Source: CAYVQF01 sp964454015 (GTDB lineage: Bacteria > Myxococcota_A > Bradymonadia > UBA4248). Taken from it: a DNA stretch of 64,000 nucleotides. The notes under the pieces were generated by a model. The model searched no databases. It had not been told where the DNA came from and saw only the letters and a program-made list of their open reading frames with translations. Positions within the stretch are counted from its first letter, which is position 1. Every line of letters begins with the position of its first letter. Positions 51,654 to 60,486 of the stretch are shown piece after piece. Where the stretch lies: positions 124,001-188,000 of the forward strand of contig CAYVQF010000003.1 in assembly GCA_964454015.1 (NCBI GenBank). The letters are read 5' to 3'. Position numbers and translations under genes: made by a program.

Positions 51654-52322
51654 ATGGAAAGGTCTTTGTTTTCGTTGTGTTTGCGTGCGGTGTGCCTGTT
51701 CGTGGCGGTCGCCGCAGCGAGCGGTTGTGCCTCGTTTTCGGCGATGCAGACGGCCCACACCGTCGCCGAGGGTGAGGTGCGCTACGCAGTCTCCCTTCAG
51801 GGCGTGGGTGGGGGTGGGGCGCCGCTGAGCTCTTTTGAGCCAGGTGTGGAAGGCTCGGTGCGCTATGGGATTGCGGAGGATTGGGACGTGGGCCTGAAGC
51901 TGCACCTGTTGGGTGCGCAGGCTGGCGCGAAGGTGCAATTGATGCGCGGCGACTTTGATTTGGCGCTGGCGCTGGAGGGGGGCTATGGGTGGGTGTGGAG
52001 CGCCGGTATCGATGCGCCGCGATCCCACGTGCTGGTGGTGCGGTTGCCGCTGCTGATGGAGCAACACTTGCACGAGATCGTGGGTTTGACTTTCGGGCCA
52101 GAGCTGAGTGGGGTGTGGGCCGTTGCCGGGGCGGAACGGGGCGATGTCTATGGCGACACGGCGCTCTATGGTGGAGGTCGTCTGGGTGTGGTGTTGCGCT
52201 TGCTGTCGAATCTGTGGTTGATGCCTGAGGTGATGGGCCAGGTGTCCTTGGTGGGTGGTGACTCCTTTGGGAGCAACATCATCTGGCAAGGAGGGATGAC
52301 GTTCTTTTTTGGTGCGCTTTGA
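51654..52322 (+). CDS. Lipoprotein with outer-membrane beta-barrel-like strands
   Basis: This 222-residue protein starts at an ATG with GGGGAG upstream. The signal ends in AAASGCAS (lipidated Cys near 25). The mature part alternates beta strands (VRYGIAEDWDVGLKLHLLGA, ALALEGGYGWVWSAG) and ends in GGMTFFFGAL, the aromatic-rich end typical of outer-membrane proteins. The family is not recognised. The stop overlaps the next start by one base (TGATG), so the two genes are coupled. Confidence 0.6.
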   Translation: MERSLFSLCLRAVCLFVAVAAASGCASFSAMQTAHTVAEGEVRYAVSLQGVGGGGAPLSSFEPGVEGSVRYGIAEDWDVGLKLHLLGAQAGAKVQLMRGDFDLALALEGGYGWVWSAGIDAPRSHVLVVRLPLLMEQHLHEIVGLTFGPELSGVWAVAGAERGDVYGDTALYGGGRLGVVLRLLSNLWLMPEVMGQVSLVGGDSFGSNIIWQGGMTFFFGAL

Positions 52323-53065
52323 TGGGTACAGAGAAGCGCATTGGGGCGAAGGTGACAGTGCTGCGCGCATGGTGGGATCGGGTGTGGCTGGCGCTGGCCT
52401 GGCGCTATTTGAGTCATTCTCTGATGTTGGGCTTGGCGTTGTTGAACGAGCTGCGACCAGCGCCGCAGCTTCCGGACACGGTATTGTCGCTCATTCCCTA
52501 TGTGGCGTGGGTGGATAGGCACAACTACACGATCTGGCTGGTGCTCTATTTTCCTTTGGCGCTGTGGTTGTGGCGGCGCGATCGGGACGCTTTCGTTCAT
52601 TTTCTCTATGTGGGCGGGCTCCTGAGTTTGGTGCGTGGGCTGTGCATTGGTCTCACGGGTCTGGGTCCGGTGCACTTGGACGACGTCAACGTGGGGCTGA
52701 GTTACGCGGAGCTGTGGCAGGCTTGGTTGCGTTTGGTCAATCCCTTGGATGCGCTGATGAGTGACGCGCCTCACGTCTATTTGACGAAGGATCTCTTCTT
52801 CTCGGGCCACACGGCGACGACATTCTTGCTCTGGCTCTATTGTCGCAAAGAGCCAGGCTTGGGCTTGGCGGCGCTTTTGGCCCACGTCGTCGTCGTGGCG
52901 TCGGTGTTTTTTGCGCACCTCCACTATACCATCGATGTGGTCGGGGCGTGGGCGATCACGGGCTGTGTGTTTGTGCTGGCGCGCCGGATCGGGTATTCAT
53001 CGTCTAGGTCTCGTGTTGCCATGGCGGGACCTGACGAGTCTGGGAACGTGGAGGTGGCGGGGTGA
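52322..53065 (+). CDS. PAP2-family membrane enzyme, sphingomyelin-synthase-like (PAP2_C)
   Basis: This 247-residue multi-pass protein carries the PAP2_C catalytic motifs: LVRGLCIGLTGLGP, DLFFSGHTATTF (His 163) and HYTIDVVGAW (His 201, Asp 205). This His-His-Asp set is that of sphingomyelin synthases and related phospholipid head-group transferases. Five or six TM segments are predicted by eye. A role in making or trimming envelope lipids, perhaps with sphingolipids, is likely, but the substrate is unknown. It overlaps the preceding lipoprotein gene by one base. Confidence 0.75.
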   Translation: MGTEKRIGAKVTVLRAWWDRVWLALAWRYLSHSLMLGLALLNELRPAPQLPDTVLSLIPYVAWVDRHNYTIWLVLYFPLALWLWRRDRDAFVHFLYVGGLLSLVRGLCIGLTGLGPVHLDDVNVGLSYAELWQAWLRLVNPLDALMSDAPHVYLTKDLFFSGHTATTFLLWLYCRKEPGLGLAALLAHVVVVASVFFAHLHYTIDVVGAWAITGCVFVLARRIGYSSSRSRVAMAGPDESGNVEVAG

Positions 53066-53121
53066 GTGCGGCGTTTGTTTTTCGCAGGTATGAATCCCCT
53101 CTGACACTGAATCGGTAATTG

Positions 53122-55371
53122 ATGGACGAGCACGGGAAAAGTTCAGGCGCGCGGTGTCCGAGCTGTGGCGCGGTGGCCAGTGATGAGTGGTGTGGGCAGT
53201 GCGGTAGCCGGGTGACTGGCTCTGCTGAGGCTTCGCGGCGCTGGCTCGAGCCGGGCGAGGTGGTTCGTTTTGGCCCGGCACCGGAGGTGCTATCGAGTGT
53301 GGCGGCTGCGCCAGCGGTGACCCAGGCTGAAGAGAAGCCGGCAGGCGGCGAGTGGGATGCTGCGGCGCGTACCCGTTTGGATATTCCCGTGGCGTCGATT
53401 TTGGCGACGGAGGTGGCCCGGGCTGAGGCGACGAGTACGGAGCCGCAGCCGAGCATCAAGAGTGAGGAAGTGCAGGCCGTGGGCAGCCCAGCCCTGGAGG
53501 AAGGGGCGGTCTCAGCCGATCTCATGGGCCTCGGTGGTGGTGTTTTAGCGGCCGCGCGGAGTGCCTTCGAGCGCATTGGCGCGCCACTGGTTCATGCGTC
53601 GCCGCCGCCCATGCCGGCAGGCGTCTCCGTTGAGGCGGAGGCCGACGGCGCGGATGATCTGGGTCGTCACGACACGATGGTGGCCATGCCCATCGTGCGT
53701 CCGGCGACGGACGCCGCCGAGTGCGAGCCGGGCCAATATCTGGTCCGCATCGGTAAGTCTCGCGAATCCTATTCGCAGCGCCGCCTGTGGGAAGCCGAGG
53801 CGGTGTCGGGTGAGCACCACTATGTGGTCGAGGAACGCCGTCTACTCGCGGGTGAAGATCCCGAGGTGGCGGTGGCCCTGGAGACACCCGACCCGGTGTC
53901 GAGTCGCTTCATTTTTGGCCCCTTGTCGCGCTTTCTCCACGACGGTCGCGTGTTGACCCTCTATCCCGTGGCGCGTGGTCAGTCGGTGGAGGCTTGGCGC
54001 CGCACCCTGGGCCGGGAAGCGGCAACGCCACGGGCGATTCTCAATGTTCTCCGCCCCATCATCCTGGCGGTCGCTGAGATGCATCGGGAGAACCGGGTGC
54101 ATCTCCAGATCAACCCGCGGACGGTGTGGCTCTTTCAGGGTAATGTCGGCTTCACTGGCGCCGACTACTTGGAGCCGTTGCCGGTGGAGCGCAGCCGCTT
54201 CAGGGCGACGTTGGGTTTTTCGGCGCCGGAAGTCTTTGGCCGCTCCAAGCAGAGTATCGACAAAGGAGCGGACATCTATTCCCTGGGGGCGATGGCCTAT
54301 TTCTTGGTCGCCGGGGTGATCCCACCGGTGGCACCTGAGACGGCTTATGCGCCAGCGGTGTCGCCGCGTGATTTTCGGCCGACCTTTCCCGTGGGGTGGA
54401 CCGAGGCGATTTTGCGGGCCACTGACCCCGTTCCGGGGCGTCGTTTTGCCACGGCGGAGGCCTTCCTGGAGGCGTTGACCACAGGCTATGCTCAGATCCG
54501 GGCTCGCTCTTCCTTCGAGCAAGGGGTGAGCGTGATTGGCGAAGCCGAGCGCCATATTGGCTACTCCAAAAAGAAGCGCTCGCCCGTGAACCAGGATCAG
54601 GTCTTTTTTGCCCAAGATCCGCTGCGGCGGCGCGTGATGATGGCTGTCGCCGATGGCGTCTCCACGGCGACCTATGGCTCGGGGGATTTGGCGAGCGGCT
54701 TTTTGATCCGGCGCGTCGAGAGGGCGTGGGCCCTGCTGTGCGAGAGCGGAGATGGGCCCGACGCCGAGGATTTCTTGACGGACATCATCAACGGCGCCAA
54801 CCGCGACATCTGCGAGCACGTGAACAACACCTGCGGGGCCCTGGCGGCGGGCCCGGCTCAGGTCATGGGTTCGACGGCGTTGGTCGCTTATGTCGAGGGC
54901 GGGGTGATGACCCTGGCATCGCTCGGCGATAGCCGTTGCTATATTGTGCGTTCCGATCTCATGGAGTGTCTGACCCGGGACCACAACCTCTTCACGTTGA
55001 GTTTGGTGGAAGGGCTGAACATCGAAGACGTATTGGCCATGTCGCATGGGGATGCCTTGGCGCGTTGTCTTGGGACTTTCGACACGGATCAAGAGGGCTT
55101 CTTGGTCGCCATCGATCCTCCCTTCGACATCTACCGGCATCGTTTGCTACCGGGTGACAATGTGCTGCTTTGTTCAGATGGGCTCTTTGACTACGCCGGC
55201 TCAACCTACGAAGAGAGCGAGAGCAATATTCGCCGCATCGTCTTGACCGAGTCGCACCCAGGCATCGCGTGCCTCGAGCTCATTCTGCTCGCCAATCGCG
55301 GCGGCGGCGGAGACAACATCGGGGTGGCGCTGATGAAAGTTGGCGGCGAAGTGGTGCGCGGCGAAGCTTGA
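53122..55371 (+). CDS. Zinc-ribbon, pseudokinase and PP2C phosphatase fusion
   Basis: The protein has 749 residues. A zinc ribbon opens it (C12, C15, C24, C27). A disordered linker leads to a kinase-like domain (about 215-465) with KGADIYSLGAMAYFLVAG, but HRD is replaced by HLQINPRTV and there is no DFG, so it should be inactive. The PP2C phosphatase (about 475-745) has VADGVSTATYGSGD, GSTALVAY, LGDSRCYIV, LLCSDGLFD and GGGDNIGVAL, with the metal Asp residues kept. It probably removes Ser/Thr phosphates laid down by the kinases of this region. The start is ATG 53122 (TTG 53119 also possible). Confidence 0.88.
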   Translation: MDEHGKSSGARCPSCGAVASDEWCGQCGSRVTGSAEASRRWLEPGEVVRFGPAPEVLSSVAAAPAVTQAEEKPAGGEWDAAARTRLDIPVASILATEVARAEATSTEPQPSIKSEEVQAVGSPALEEGAVSADLMGLGGGVLAAARSAFERIGAPLVHASPPPMPAGVSVEAEADGADDLGRHDTMVAMPIVRPATDAAECEPGQYLVRIGKSRESYSQRRLWEAEAVSGEHHYVVEERRLLAGEDPEVAVALETPDPVSSRFIFGPLSRFLHDGRVLTLYPVARGQSVEAWRRTLGREAATPRAILNVLRPIILAVAEMHRENRVHLQINPRTVWLFQGNVGFTGADYLEPLPVERSRFRATLGFSAPEVFGRSKQSIDKGADIYSLGAMAYFLVAGVIPPVAPETAYAPAVSPRDFRPTFPVGWTEAILRATDPVPGRRFATAEAFLEALTTGYAQIRARSSFEQGVSVIGEAERHIGYSKKKRSPVNQDQVFFAQDPLRRRVMMAVADGVSTATYGSGDLASGFLIRRVERAWALLCESGDGPDAEDFLTDIINGANRDICEHVNNTCGALAAGPAQVMGSTALVAYVEGGVMTLASLGDSRCYIVRSDLMECLTRDHNLFTLSLVEGLNIEDVLAMSHGDALARCLGTFDTDQEGFLVAIDPPFDIYRHRLLPGDNVLLCSDGLFDYAGSTYEESESNIRRIVLTESHPGIACLELILLANRGGGGDNIGVALMKVGGEVVRGEA

Positions 55372-55425
55372 GCCATTCCCAGTTCGGAGTGGGTGCTGCT
55401 GTAGTCTGCTCAGTGGGTGATTGCC

Positions 55426-56223
55426 ATGACCGCATATTTTGACCAGCCCTCGTGGGGCTTGGTGCTGTTCGATATCGACGACACCCTGGTGAATGTTGGG
55501 GGTGTGGGCGCCCAAGCTTTAGTGGATACCATCGCCGAAGTCTTTGGGGTTCAGAGCCCGCCCGATGCCGTGTCCATGGCCGGGCGTACCGATGCCGGCT
55601 TGGTGATGGAGATCATGGCGCGCGCTGGCCACTCGGAAGAGGCGGTTCGGTCGCGCCTGTCCGAGGTCTGGCGTCGGTATCCGCGGCGGCTGGCTGAGGG
55701 CTTGCGCGGGCGTGCGCCGCGGGCTTGTCCCGGCGTTTACGAGCTTCTGGAGCGCCTTGGCTGGGACGGGCGATGGCGCCTCGGTCTCCTCACGGGCAAC
55801 ATGGAGGCGGCAGGGTGGCTGAAGCTGTCGGCCGTGGGGCTGCAGGGCTTCTTCCCCTGTGGTGCTTTTGGTGACGAGGCCGAAGATCGCCTGGAGTTGG
55901 GGCCCCAGGCGCTGGCTGCTGCCGAGGTGGTATTCGGTTCCCCGACACCGCCGGAGCAGGTGGTGGTGATCGGCGACACCCCCCGTGATGTGGCCTGTGC
56001 CCGAGGGATTGGGGCGCGCGCCGTGGCCGTGGCTACGGGGCACTTCAGCGAAGAAGCCCTACAAGCCGCGGCGCCCGATCTCGTCCTCCCGGATCTCCAA
56101 GGGGCGCAGGAGGTCTTGGCGCGGCTGGCCACCTTCTTGCCGCCGCGCCCGCCGCGCAGCGCTCGAGGCGTGACGCCCAAACCCGTACGCAGTATCTTTG
56201 CTCGCCCCGACTGGGATGCGTGA
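55426..56223 (+). CDS. HAD-superfamily hydrolase
   Basis: This 265-residue protein shows motif I LFDIDDTL (nucleophile D16, acid D18), motif II LLTGN and motif IV VVIGDTPRD, with a helical cap in between. The layout is that of phosphoglycolate phosphatase-like HAD enzymes, and the substrate cannot be told. A basic tail of about 40 residues is extra. It follows the PP2C gene by 54 bases on the same strand and may share its transcript. A GTG at 55417 is an alternative start. Confidence 0.85.
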   Translation: MTAYFDQPSWGLVLFDIDDTLVNVGGVGAQALVDTIAEVFGVQSPPDAVSMAGRTDAGLVMEIMARAGHSEEAVRSRLSEVWRRYPRRLAEGLRGRAPRACPGVYELLERLGWDGRWRLGLLTGNMEAAGWLKLSAVGLQGFFPCGAFGDEAEDRLELGPQALAAAEVVFGSPTPPEQVVVIGDTPRDVACARGIGARAVAVATGHFSEEALQAAAPDLVLPDLQGAQEVLARLATFLPPRPPRSARGVTPKPVRSIFARPDWDA

Positions 56224-56226
56224 GGC

Positions 56227-59200
56227 TCAAGGGCTCGGGGTGTGGGCCCAGTGCGTCAGGAGCGCTTGCAGACGCTCGGGGCTGACCCTCTCGGGACAGT
56301 GGCGTTGCGCTGCGACCAAGGTGGCGTCGAAGGCTTCGCGGTCGGCGGTGCGCGTGAAAAGTATCAGGCTGCGCAGCAGGGCCGTCGGGTGGGTGGGCTC
56401 GAAGAGCAGCGCCCGGGCCAAAAAGGTCTGGGCGGCGGGCCAGTCTCCAGTCGCGAGATAGAGGTGGGCGAGATAGGCGTGATGGTCTGCGGCGTCTCGG
56501 CGGCTGCGCTCGGGCATGTGCGCGGGGTCAGCGCCGCGGTAGCTTTCGACGAGGCGGTTCATGGTGCTCAGGGCGTCGTTGGCGAGCCCTGCTTGCCACT
56601 GGCTCTGCCCCAAGACGAAGGCGACGTCGAGATCACCTGGAGCTTGATTGCGCAGGAGGGCCAGCAGTGGCACGGCCTCATCGGGCTGGTTTTGGTGGTC
56701 GAGGGCATGCTGGGCCGCCGCGAAGAGGCAGCGTCGCCACGGACGGGTGCCAGGCGTCAGGGTGCGCGCAAAGGCCAGGGCCAGGCGCATGGCTTCGGTG
56801 TGATCGCCCAAGGTGAGGGCAATGTTCCACCCCACTTCAAAGAGGGTCTCATTCACCGCGAGGGTGCGGCAGGCCCACTGGTGGATGCTCTGCGCTTTGA
56901 GCCAGCGCCCCTGACGGCAGAGGACCTGCAGAACCTGAACGATATGGGTCTCTAGTCGGGCTTCCACGGCCAGCCGCGCCGGTCCCTCCTCCAGGGCGAT
57001 CTGCTGGGCCAGGAGCAACAGATGCAGTTCGTCGCGCACGTCAGCCATGGGAGCGGGCGGGGCGGTCGCTGCCTGCGGCGAGGGCTCAGGCCTAGGGCTA
57101 GGTTTGGGATCCACGTCCGTAATTGGAGGCGCGTCGCCGCTGTCCTCGTGCTCGGCCGCGAGGAGGCCATGGAGGCGGCGCAGCGCGGCGACGTCTCCAT
57201 GGGTGGTGTAGGCGACGGTGAGGCGATCGGCTATCTCCGGGACCTGGGGAAAGCGCCGAAAGAGCGCCTCCAAAGTGGCTAGCGCCGGTGCGGGTAGCAT
57301 CTCCAGGCAGGGCTCGAGGGCGACGAGGAGGCGTTGGCCGTAGGGTTCATCTTCGGGCTCGAGGGCATCGAGGGCGCTGCCGATGGCCGCCAGCAGCAGG
57401 TGGGGGTTCTTGGTCTCGGTGGCGATGAGCTCGACCAGGGCCAGGTAGCGCTCCTCGTAGGGGTTGAGCGCCAGGGCGTCGACGAGGAGGAGGGCGGCGT
57501 CCGCAGCGAGGTCGAGCTGGTGGTAGGCGACGGCGGCCATGCGGTCGAGGAGGCGCTCGATGTCGTAGGGTGAGGGGGCGGAGCAGAGGCGGCTGTGCTG
57601 GAGCGCCGCTTGATAGACGCGGTATAGGGCGTCATAGCGGCGGGCGCGGTCCAGGTCGCGCTCGAGGCGGTTGAAGAGGTCGAGGTCGGTGGGGTTGTCG
57701 ATGAAGGCTTCGACGCGCAAGTGCAGGGCTTTGCCCTCACTGTGAAGGCGGCGCGCGTAAAGATCGGCCAGGACCAAACGGATGTGTCCGCTAGCCGGTC
57801 CGGCTGGGGTCTGGCGGAGCACCTGCTCGAGGGCTTCGGCGGTCTGCGGCCAAGCCTGCGTGGGATCGACGAGCGCGTTGGAGAGATGCTTGGCCACCGC
57901 AGCGATGAGGGCCTGGCGATTTTCTTCATCGGGGATGGCTGAAGCCGCGTCGACCAGCGTGTTGATCACCTCGGGACCGTGTTCGGTCTGGGCCAGCGCG
58001 TCTGAGACGGAGGCGGTGGTGCCACTGGGTAGGTGCGCCGCAGGGGGCTGCGGGGCGACGGCTTTGGGCAGGCGTGGTGACGAGATGGGCAGCAATTCGC
58101 TGGGCGTGTCGATGTAGGCGTTGAATTTGGCGAGGCGAGCGCCCGCCGCGACGACGACGGGCGCTTGGGGAAAGAGGGCGTTGGCGCTGTCGAAGCACTG
58201 GCGCGCCTTGCTGTGGTCGCCTCGCTGGGTGGCGATGTCGACGCCGATCAACGCCGCCATGCAGGCCTGGGCTGGCGTCGCGCCGCCGATGAGCATCTCG
58301 ATGGCGGCGGCCTTGTCGGTGTAGGCCGCGGCAGGCGAGAGGAGGGCGGCGAGTCGAGGCCCCATGGGCCCGAGGGGGGCGAAGGACTCGGCAGCGACAC
58401 CGCGGCCGCCGCGGAGAAGGAAGAAGTCGCGCAGGGGTTGAAGCAGGTGTGCCTGGGCGTCGTTGTCGTCGAGGGCGGCGAGGATCTTGAGCCAGTCGGC
58501 GTCGGTGACGCGCGGGATGGCCAGGTGAAAGGCCGCCGCAAAACAGGCAGGTGCCACCCTGAGGCTGTGATGGAGGAGCTGTAACAGGGGCATGAGCAAG
58601 GGCTCTTCACCCAGGAGCGCCAGGGCTCGATAGCGCTGGTGGATATCGAGTGTGGCCGTCGCCTCGAGCTTGGGGTAGAGGCGCTCGAGTCCGATGACGC
58701 CCTGGGTGTTGAAGGCGGTGGCTTCAATCATCCAGGAGAGGTGGGCAGCATCGCTGGGGAGGGCTTTGCGGAGATCGCTGACGCGGGTGGCGGGGTCGTT
58801 GTCAGCGAGCAGGGTGTAGAGCCAACGCAAGAGACCGAGGGCTTGAAGGAGGGCAGGGTCTGTGGCCAGCTCCATACGGAGGCCGATGACGTCGGCGGCT
58901 TCGCGGTAGGCCTTGGCTGCCACCCAGGCGCGCTGCGCCTGGATGCGCAAGAGGGCCGCGAGCTGGTCGGCGCCGCTCTCGGCGAGGGTGAGGAGCGCCT
59001 TGGCCGCCGCCGCTGGTGCGCGTTCAGACTGGATCTGGGCGGCGATGACCAAGAGCGCTGTGGCTTCGGGCTCATCACGCACGGCGCGCGCTGCGTTGCG
59101 GAGGGTGGAGGTCGGGAGCTGCACGAAGGGATAGAGATCGAGGGCGTAGAGGGTGAGCAGGAGTGGGACGTCGGCGCCGACCGGGAAGGGATCGGGAGGG

Positions 59201-59793
59201 GGCGGCGGTGAGCCGACGAGGGCACCGAGAAAGAGCAAGGAGATGGCTTCGTCCCATGCCTGCTCGGCGAGACAATGCTGCCAGCGTTCGGCGTAGGTTG
59301 GGAAAGGGGGCGTGCCCGGGGCGGCGTGCTCGGTCAGTGGCCACAAGGGCAGGGTCGGGTCGATGGCCAGGGCGGCGCGCGCGAGACGGTCAGCCACTTC
59401 GGGACGGCGTCTGCGCAGCAGCAGGTCTGCGAAGACGAGCTGGAGGATAGCTTGGGCCTCGTCGTCGGCCTTGTGATGCTGAGAGAGTGCGCTGACGGCG
59501 AAGTCGGCGCGCTCTTGGTCGCTGTGTCCGGAGAGGAGAAAGGCGGCGCTTCTGCAGCCAGGCAGGCCTTTGCTTGCGCCGGACAAGAATGCGCGTCGCG
59601 CCGCCGTTGGCTGGCCGAGAACCAAGAGCAAGTAGGCAAAGGACGCGTCGGGGCCGTGGGACTGCTCGTGGGCGAGGAGCGCTTCAGCCAAGAGAGCCGA
59701 CTCCAGGGGCAGGGCGTCTCTGGATGACTCGGCCCAAGCTGGGATCGATGGCGCTGATGTGGGCGGTGGGGCTGCGGTCATGGCGTGATGCAT
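56227..59793 (-). CDS. Large TPR/HEAT-type helical repeat protein
   Basis: This 1188-residue protein is almost wholly helical, with degenerate TPR units throughout (AHLYLATGDWPAAQTFLARA near the C terminus). There is no signal or clear TM segment, so it is cytoplasmic or peripheral. A Pro-rich break near 900 (DVDPKPSPRPEPSPQ) divides it. Such proteins act as scaffolds, and nothing in the sequence gives an enzyme activity. It ends three bases from the convergent HAD gene. Start may be 59793 or 59781. Confidence 0.7.
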   Translation of the reverse strand: MHHAMTAAPPPTSAPSIPAWAESSRDALPLESALLAEALLAHEQSHGPDASFAYLLLVLGQPTAARRAFLSGASKGLPGCRSAAFLLSGHSDQERADFAVSALSQHHKADDEAQAILQLVFADLLLRRRRPEVADRLARAALAIDPTLPLWPLTEHAAPGTPPFPTYAERWQHCLAEQAWDEAISLLFLGALVGSPPPPPDPFPVGADVPLLLTLYALDLYPFVQLPTSTLRNAARAVRDEPEATALLVIAAQIQSERAPAAAAKALLTLAESGADQLAALLRIQAQRAWVAAKAYREAADVIGLRMELATDPALLQALGLLRWLYTLLADNDPATRVSDLRKALPSDAAHLSWMIEATAFNTQGVIGLERLYPKLEATATLDIHQRYRALALLGEEPLLMPLLQLLHHSLRVAPACFAAAFHLAIPRVTDADWLKILAALDDNDAQAHLLQPLRDFFLLRGGRGVAAESFAPLGPMGPRLAALLSPAAAYTDKAAAIEMLIGGATPAQACMAALIGVDIATQRGDHSKARQCFDSANALFPQAPVVVAAGARLAKFNAYIDTPSELLPISSPRLPKAVAPQPPAAHLPSGTTASVSDALAQTEHGPEVINTLVDAASAIPDEENRQALIAAVAKHLSNALVDPTQAWPQTAEALEQVLRQTPAGPASGHIRLVLADLYARRLHSEGKALHLRVEAFIDNPTDLDLFNRLERDLDRARRYDALYRVYQAALQHSRLCSAPSPYDIERLLDRMAAVAYHQLDLAADAALLLVDALALNPYEERYLALVELIATETKNPHLLLAAIGSALDALEPEDEPYGQRLLVALEPCLEMLPAPALATLEALFRRFPQVPEIADRLTVAYTTHGDVAALRRLHGLLAAEHEDSGDAPPITDVDPKPSPRPEPSPQAATAPPAPMADVRDELHLLLLAQQIALEEGPARLAVEARLETHIVQVLQVLCRQGRWLKAQSIHQWACRTLAVNETLFEVGWNIALTLGDHTEAMRLALAFARTLTPGTRPWRRCLFAAAQHALDHQNQPDEAVPLLALLRNQAPGDLDVAFVLGQSQWQAGLANDALSTMNRLVESYRGADPAHMPERSRRDAADHHAYLAHLYLATGDWPAAQTFLARALLFEPTHPTALLRSLILFTRTADREAFDATLVAAQRHCPERVSPERLQALLTHWAHTPSP

Positions 59794-59909
59794 TGGCGAG
59801 GCCGGGCGCGAATGCAGCGCCGTGCCCCTGGGCTCATCCCTTGGCGCCTCAACTTAACGCAGAAGCATGCGCGTGGCCAACGGCAGCGATTGCGCGCCGC
59901 AGGCGGCGC

Positions 59910-60482
59910 TCAAGGGGGGCGGCGCTCGACGACGAAGGAGGTGGGCGCTGTGGTGCTTAGGAGCATTGGCGCCATGGCTTTCATGAGCTTGCCCGGCTGG
60001 GCATCGCTGGCGATGCCCAGCTCTGCCCCGACTTCGACCTCTAGGCGCAAAAGGGCCAGCTCAGCTTGGGTGTGCTGGAAAGCATAGGCACCCGCGCCGC
60101 CGGGGTAGGTGAGGAGCAGCTTGAGGACGAGAGCACCCGTGGCGCCAGGTGTGGCGTCCAGGCGCCATTCGAAGGTGATTGGGTTGAGGCGTTGGCTGTC
60201 GCGGTGGAGCTGTAGCGGTGCGAAGACCGTGGGGAGCAGGCGCTCGACCACCATGGCCTGTTCCATGGGGTCGAGGCGGTGGTTGCGGTCCAGGTCGGCG
60301 AGGTGACGCAACAAGGCCGCTTCTTGGGGCGGCACGCGAAAGACCACGAGCATCTCCGTGTGCTCAGGGTTCACCTGGAGCAAGACCTGGAAATCGGCCT
60401 CGATGTCGTGCGCCGCAGCGGTGGAAACGCCGACGACTGCGCAGAGGACGCAGAGGGCGGCGAGGACGGGCGGGGGTCGCAT
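59910..60482 (-). CDS. Small exported protein with an EF-hand-like loop
   Basis: The protein has 190 residues from MRPPPVLAAL. A signal peptide ends near TAAAHD. The mature part is beta-rich with one EF-hand-type calcium loop: D63, D65, N67, D71 and E74 fill positions 1, 3, 5, 9 and 12. It starts four bases after the stop of the large CehA-like gene, so the pair is probably cotranscribed and secreted together. The family is not recognised. Confidence 0.6.
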   Translation of the reverse strand: MRPPPVLAALCVLCAVVGVSTAAAHDIEADFQVLLQVNPEHTEMLVVFRVPPQEAALLRHLADLDRNHRLDPMEQAMVVERLLPTVFAPLQLHRDSQRLNPITFEWRLDATPGATGALVLKLLLTYPGGAGAYAFQHTQAELALLRLEVEVGAELGIASDAQPGKLMKAMAPMLLSTTAPTSFVVERRPP

Positions 60483-60486
60483 GGCA

